Of a stretch of 64,000 nt of DNA, positions 62,342 through 64,000 are shown piece after piece. A program made the translations under genes and the position numbers. Source of the stretch: Psychrosphaera haliotis (GTDB lineage Bacteria; Pseudomonadota; Gammaproteobacteria; Enterobacterales; Alteromonadaceae). The stretch spans positions 682,001-746,000 of the forward strand of contig NZ_WOCD01000005.1 of NCBI RefSeq assembly GCF_009728465.1. Direction: 5' to 3'. The notes under the pieces were generated by a model. That model was not told the DNA's origin and ran no database searches. It saw nothing but the letters and a program-made list of their open reading frames with translations. Numbering within the stretch: position 1 is the stretch's first letter; each line of letters starts with the position of its first letter.

Positions 62342-63244
62342 ATGTCTCCCCGTAAACGTGGATTAGGTCGCGGCCTCGATGCCCTATTAGCAACTCAAGC
62401 ACAAAGCCAGCAACAAGAGCCGAATCAAGGTGAGTCAGCTGAAGCTGAATTAATTGCAGATAATAAAAACTTAGTTAACTTGGCTATTGAGATACTAGTC
62501 CCTGGTAAATATCAGCCACGTAAAGACATGTCTCCGGAAGCCTTAGAAGAACTGGCTGCGTCAATTCGCAATCAAGGCATTATTCAACCAATAGTGGTTC
62601 GCCCTATTAACGACGAACAGTTTGAGATAATTGCGGGTGAACGTCGCTGGAGAGCGTCACAGTTAGCTGGGCTTGATACCGTTCCTTGTATAATCAAAGA
62701 TGTGCCAGATGAAGCGGCTGTTGCAATCGCACTTATTGAGAATATTCAGCGTGAAGATCTAAATGCCATGGAAGAAGCCATCGCATTACAGCGTTTACAA
62801 GATGAGTTTGAATTGACTCATCAAGAAGTTGCCGATGCCGTTGGTAAATCTCGTACTTCAGTAACAAACTATTTACGACTGAATAAGTTAGAAAGTGATG
62901 TTAAGACGTTAATGGAACATGGTGATCTAGAGTTTGGTCATGCAAAAGTTTTATTAGCACTTACTGGAGATGAGCAAGTTTTAGCTGCTCGTAAAGTAGT
63001 TGCTAAAGATTTAACTGTCCGTGATACCGAAAAACTAGTAAATAGCCTGACTCAAGAACAAGCAGAAAAAAAGGTGGCTGAAAAAGACCCAGACGTGAAA
63101 TTGCTTGAGCAACAGCTAGTAGAACGTTTAGGTGCAAAAGTGGATATTACCTACAACCGCAAAGGTAAAGGTAAAATGGTTATCTCTTACTCATCACTTG
63201 ATGAGCTAGATGGAATTATTGCGCATTTAACGACTGAAGAATAA
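62342..63244 (+). CDS. parB: Chromosome partitioning protein ParB
   Basis: CTP-dependent DNA clamp that loads at parS. The 300-residue protein has the N-terminal R-G-L-G-R-G-L-D-A-L box contacting ParA, the P-G-K-Y-Q-P-R-K-D-M and I-A-G-E-R-R-W-R-A CTP-binding motifs, I-E-N-I-Q-R-E-D-L-N, and a central helix-turn-helix (V-A-D-A-V-G-K-S-R-T-S-V-T-N-Y-L-R). Its probable targets, two parS sites, are in recF. Confidence 0.97.
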   Translation: MSPRKRGLGRGLDALLATQAQSQQQEPNQGESAEAELIADNKNLVNLAIEILVPGKYQPRKDMSPEALEELAASIRNQGIIQPIVVRPINDEQFEIIAGERRWRASQLAGLDTVPCIIKDVPDEAAVAIALIENIQREDLNAMEEAIALQRLQDEFELTHQEVADAVGKSRTSVTNYLRLNKLESDVKTLMEHGDLEFGHAKVLLALTGDEQVLAARKVVAKDLTVRDTEKLVNSLTQEQAEKKVAEKDPDVKLLEQQLVERLGAKVDITYNRKGKGKMVISYSSLDELDGIIAHLTTEE

Positions 63245-63263
63245 ATAATTGAAATAAAATTCG

Positions 63264-63307
63264 GTGGCAAAAAAACAAATCATTAAAAAATAACGTTTTT
63301 TTGTCAC
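63264..63307 (+). terminator. Terminator after parB
   Basis: Arms GTGGCAAAAAAAC (63264-63276) and GTTTTTTTGTCAC (63295-63307) pair over 13 bp with one G-T pair; the T7 lies in the 3' arm. It is 20 bp past the parB stop, within the 349-bp gap before atpI. Confidence 0.65.
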
Positions 63308-63464
63308 TATCAAACTGTAATAAGTAGTTTTTATACATAACACCCCTCTAAATTTAACCTTTCAATTCAGTTACCTAGTAACTTACAAAAGTAACTGTAA
63401 ATTTATTACCAAACTATCCCACTAAAACGTATTTAGGTATCAAGTGTTTAAAAGCCGCTCATAC

Positions 63465-63492
63465 TTGCAAAACCTTTATTTAAACGTATAAT
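63465..63492 (+). promoter_or_regulatory. Promoter of the atp operon
   Basis: TTGCAA (63465-63470), 16-bp spacer, perfect TATAAT (63487-63492), about 100 bp ahead of atpI. It is the best sigma-70 match in the gap between parB and atpI. Confidence 0.65.
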
Positions 63493-63593
63493 TTCGCCTG
63501 ATTTTAACCTAGCTAACTGGCAATCTGCCGCTATGATTGATTAACAATCGATTAGCTGGTTTTTAAATAGACAGAATTATTAGGAAATAGGCT

Positions 63594-63968
63594 TTGGTAC
63601 AACATGTTACAACCAAGCATAGAAATAACGCCTTTAAGTTTTTAGCGTTTCAAGCTTGTTTTGCTGTCGTCATTGCTTTTTTTATTGGAATTTTTTGGGA
63701 AGTGCAAACTGGGCAGTCTTTTTTTATAGGCGCTATGTTAGATGTACTTCCCTCTTTTGTCTTTACAATATACGCCTTTCGATTTTCAGGTGCACAACGC
63801 TTACAACATATAGCGGCATCCATGTACAGAGGCGAAACCGTAAAGATAATGATTACTGGCGCGTTATTCATCTGCGTTATTAAGCTGCTACCGGTAGTGT
63901 TTCCGGCGCTTTTAATCGGCTTTTTAACTATGAAAATAAGTCAGTTTTTACAATCGGTTTTTATTTAA
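63594..63968 (+). CDS. atpI: F0F1 ATP synthase subunit I
   Basis: Accessory membrane protein of the ATP synthase operon. The 124-residue protein has four hydrophobic helices (about residues 15-35, 38-58, 81-98, 99-118) and the AtpI-type F-F-I-G-A-M-L-D-V-L-P-S-F-V-F. Start codon appears to be TTG 63594 with AGGAAA upstream; no ATG is available before the first helix. It is the first gene of the atp operon, and the next gene begins 25 bp later. Confidence 0.88.
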   Translation: MVQHVTTKHRNNAFKFLAFQACFAVVIAFFIGIFWEVQTGQSFFIGAMLDVLPSFVFTIYAFRFSGAQRLQHIAASMYRGETVKIMITGALFICVIKLLPVVFPALLIGFLTMKISQFLQSVFI

Positions 63969-63993
63969 ACTTTAAACTTTTGGGAAATAAACA

Positions 63994-64000
63994 ATGTCTG
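63994..64000 (+). CDS. atpB: Start of the next atp gene, probably ATP synthase subunit a (partial)
   Basis: Only ATG TCT and one further base are present before the window ends, preceded by GGGAAATAA. The identity comes from the conserved atpI-atpB order, not from sequence. Confidence 0.5.

Overview
The window is AT-rich chromosomal DNA from a gammaproteobacterium. The gene families and order (caa3-type cytochrome oxidase cluster, fadBA, glyQS, gyrB-recF-dnaN-dnaA, rpmH-rnpA-yidD-yidC-mnmE-mioC, mnmG-rsmG-parA-parB-atpI) point to the Alteromonadales, most likely a Colwelliaceae-like marine bacterium (Thalassotalea/Colwellia type). That placement is inferred from gene content only. No tRNA, rRNA, CRISPR array, insertion sequence or prophage was seen. 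This is core chromosome around the replication origin.

Layout. 1-6393: aerobic respiration block on the minus strand (ctaC, ctaD, ctaG, coIII, SURF1, a CX3C Sco-like protein, heme A synthase), with a small DUF2909 gene on the plus strand. 6676-10995: ThrE-like exporter, rmuC, hemN. 11110-13420: an uncharacterised ECF sigma operon with a one-TM coiled-coil protein and a secreted coiled-coil protein, preceded by a 120-bp composite microsatellite. 13788-15405: phosphate-binding-like periplasmic protein plus porin. 15523-17942: ilvE, TraB/GumN protein, coaD. 18166-25987: TetR regulator and the LPS inner-core genes (gmhA, hldE, waaA, Kdo kinase, GT9 heptosyltransferase, gmhB), interrupted by an AlkC-type DNA glycosylase. 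25949-31640: methyltransferase, kbl-tdh, DUF1801 and two bacterial PH-domain genes. 31637-42000: trkH, pepQ, slt, fadBA, tusA, a diguanylate cyclase and a lipoprotein. 42259-51441: glyS, glyQ, gyrB, recF, dnaN, dnaA (minus). 51860-56178: rpmH to mioC (plus). 56235-58265: cpdB-like lipoprotein. About 58370-58775: oriC. 58894-end: mnmG, rsmG, parA, parB, atpI and the first codons of the next atp gene.

The strongest non-gene signals are: two perfect parS palindromes inside recF, about 14 kb from parAB; an enteric-type oriC beside mnmG plus a second DnaA-box cluster between dnaA and rpmH; a FadR-like operator in front of fadB; and two simple-sequence repeats, a TTTTC/TTTTGA/TTTTTA tract upstream of the ECF sigma gene and six copies of a heptamer at the waaA-alkC junction.

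Five conserved genes (ctaG, ilvE, waaA, kbl, gyrB) each carry one apparent single-base frameshift in a short homopolymer. Restoring one base gives a full-length protein in every case. gyrB is essential and the three insertions share one context (TTC read as TTTC), so sequencing or consensus error is the likeliest cause. I annotate them as full-span genes with the lesion stated. No clearly novel system was proven; the ECF sigma operon is the best candidate for undescribed biology.
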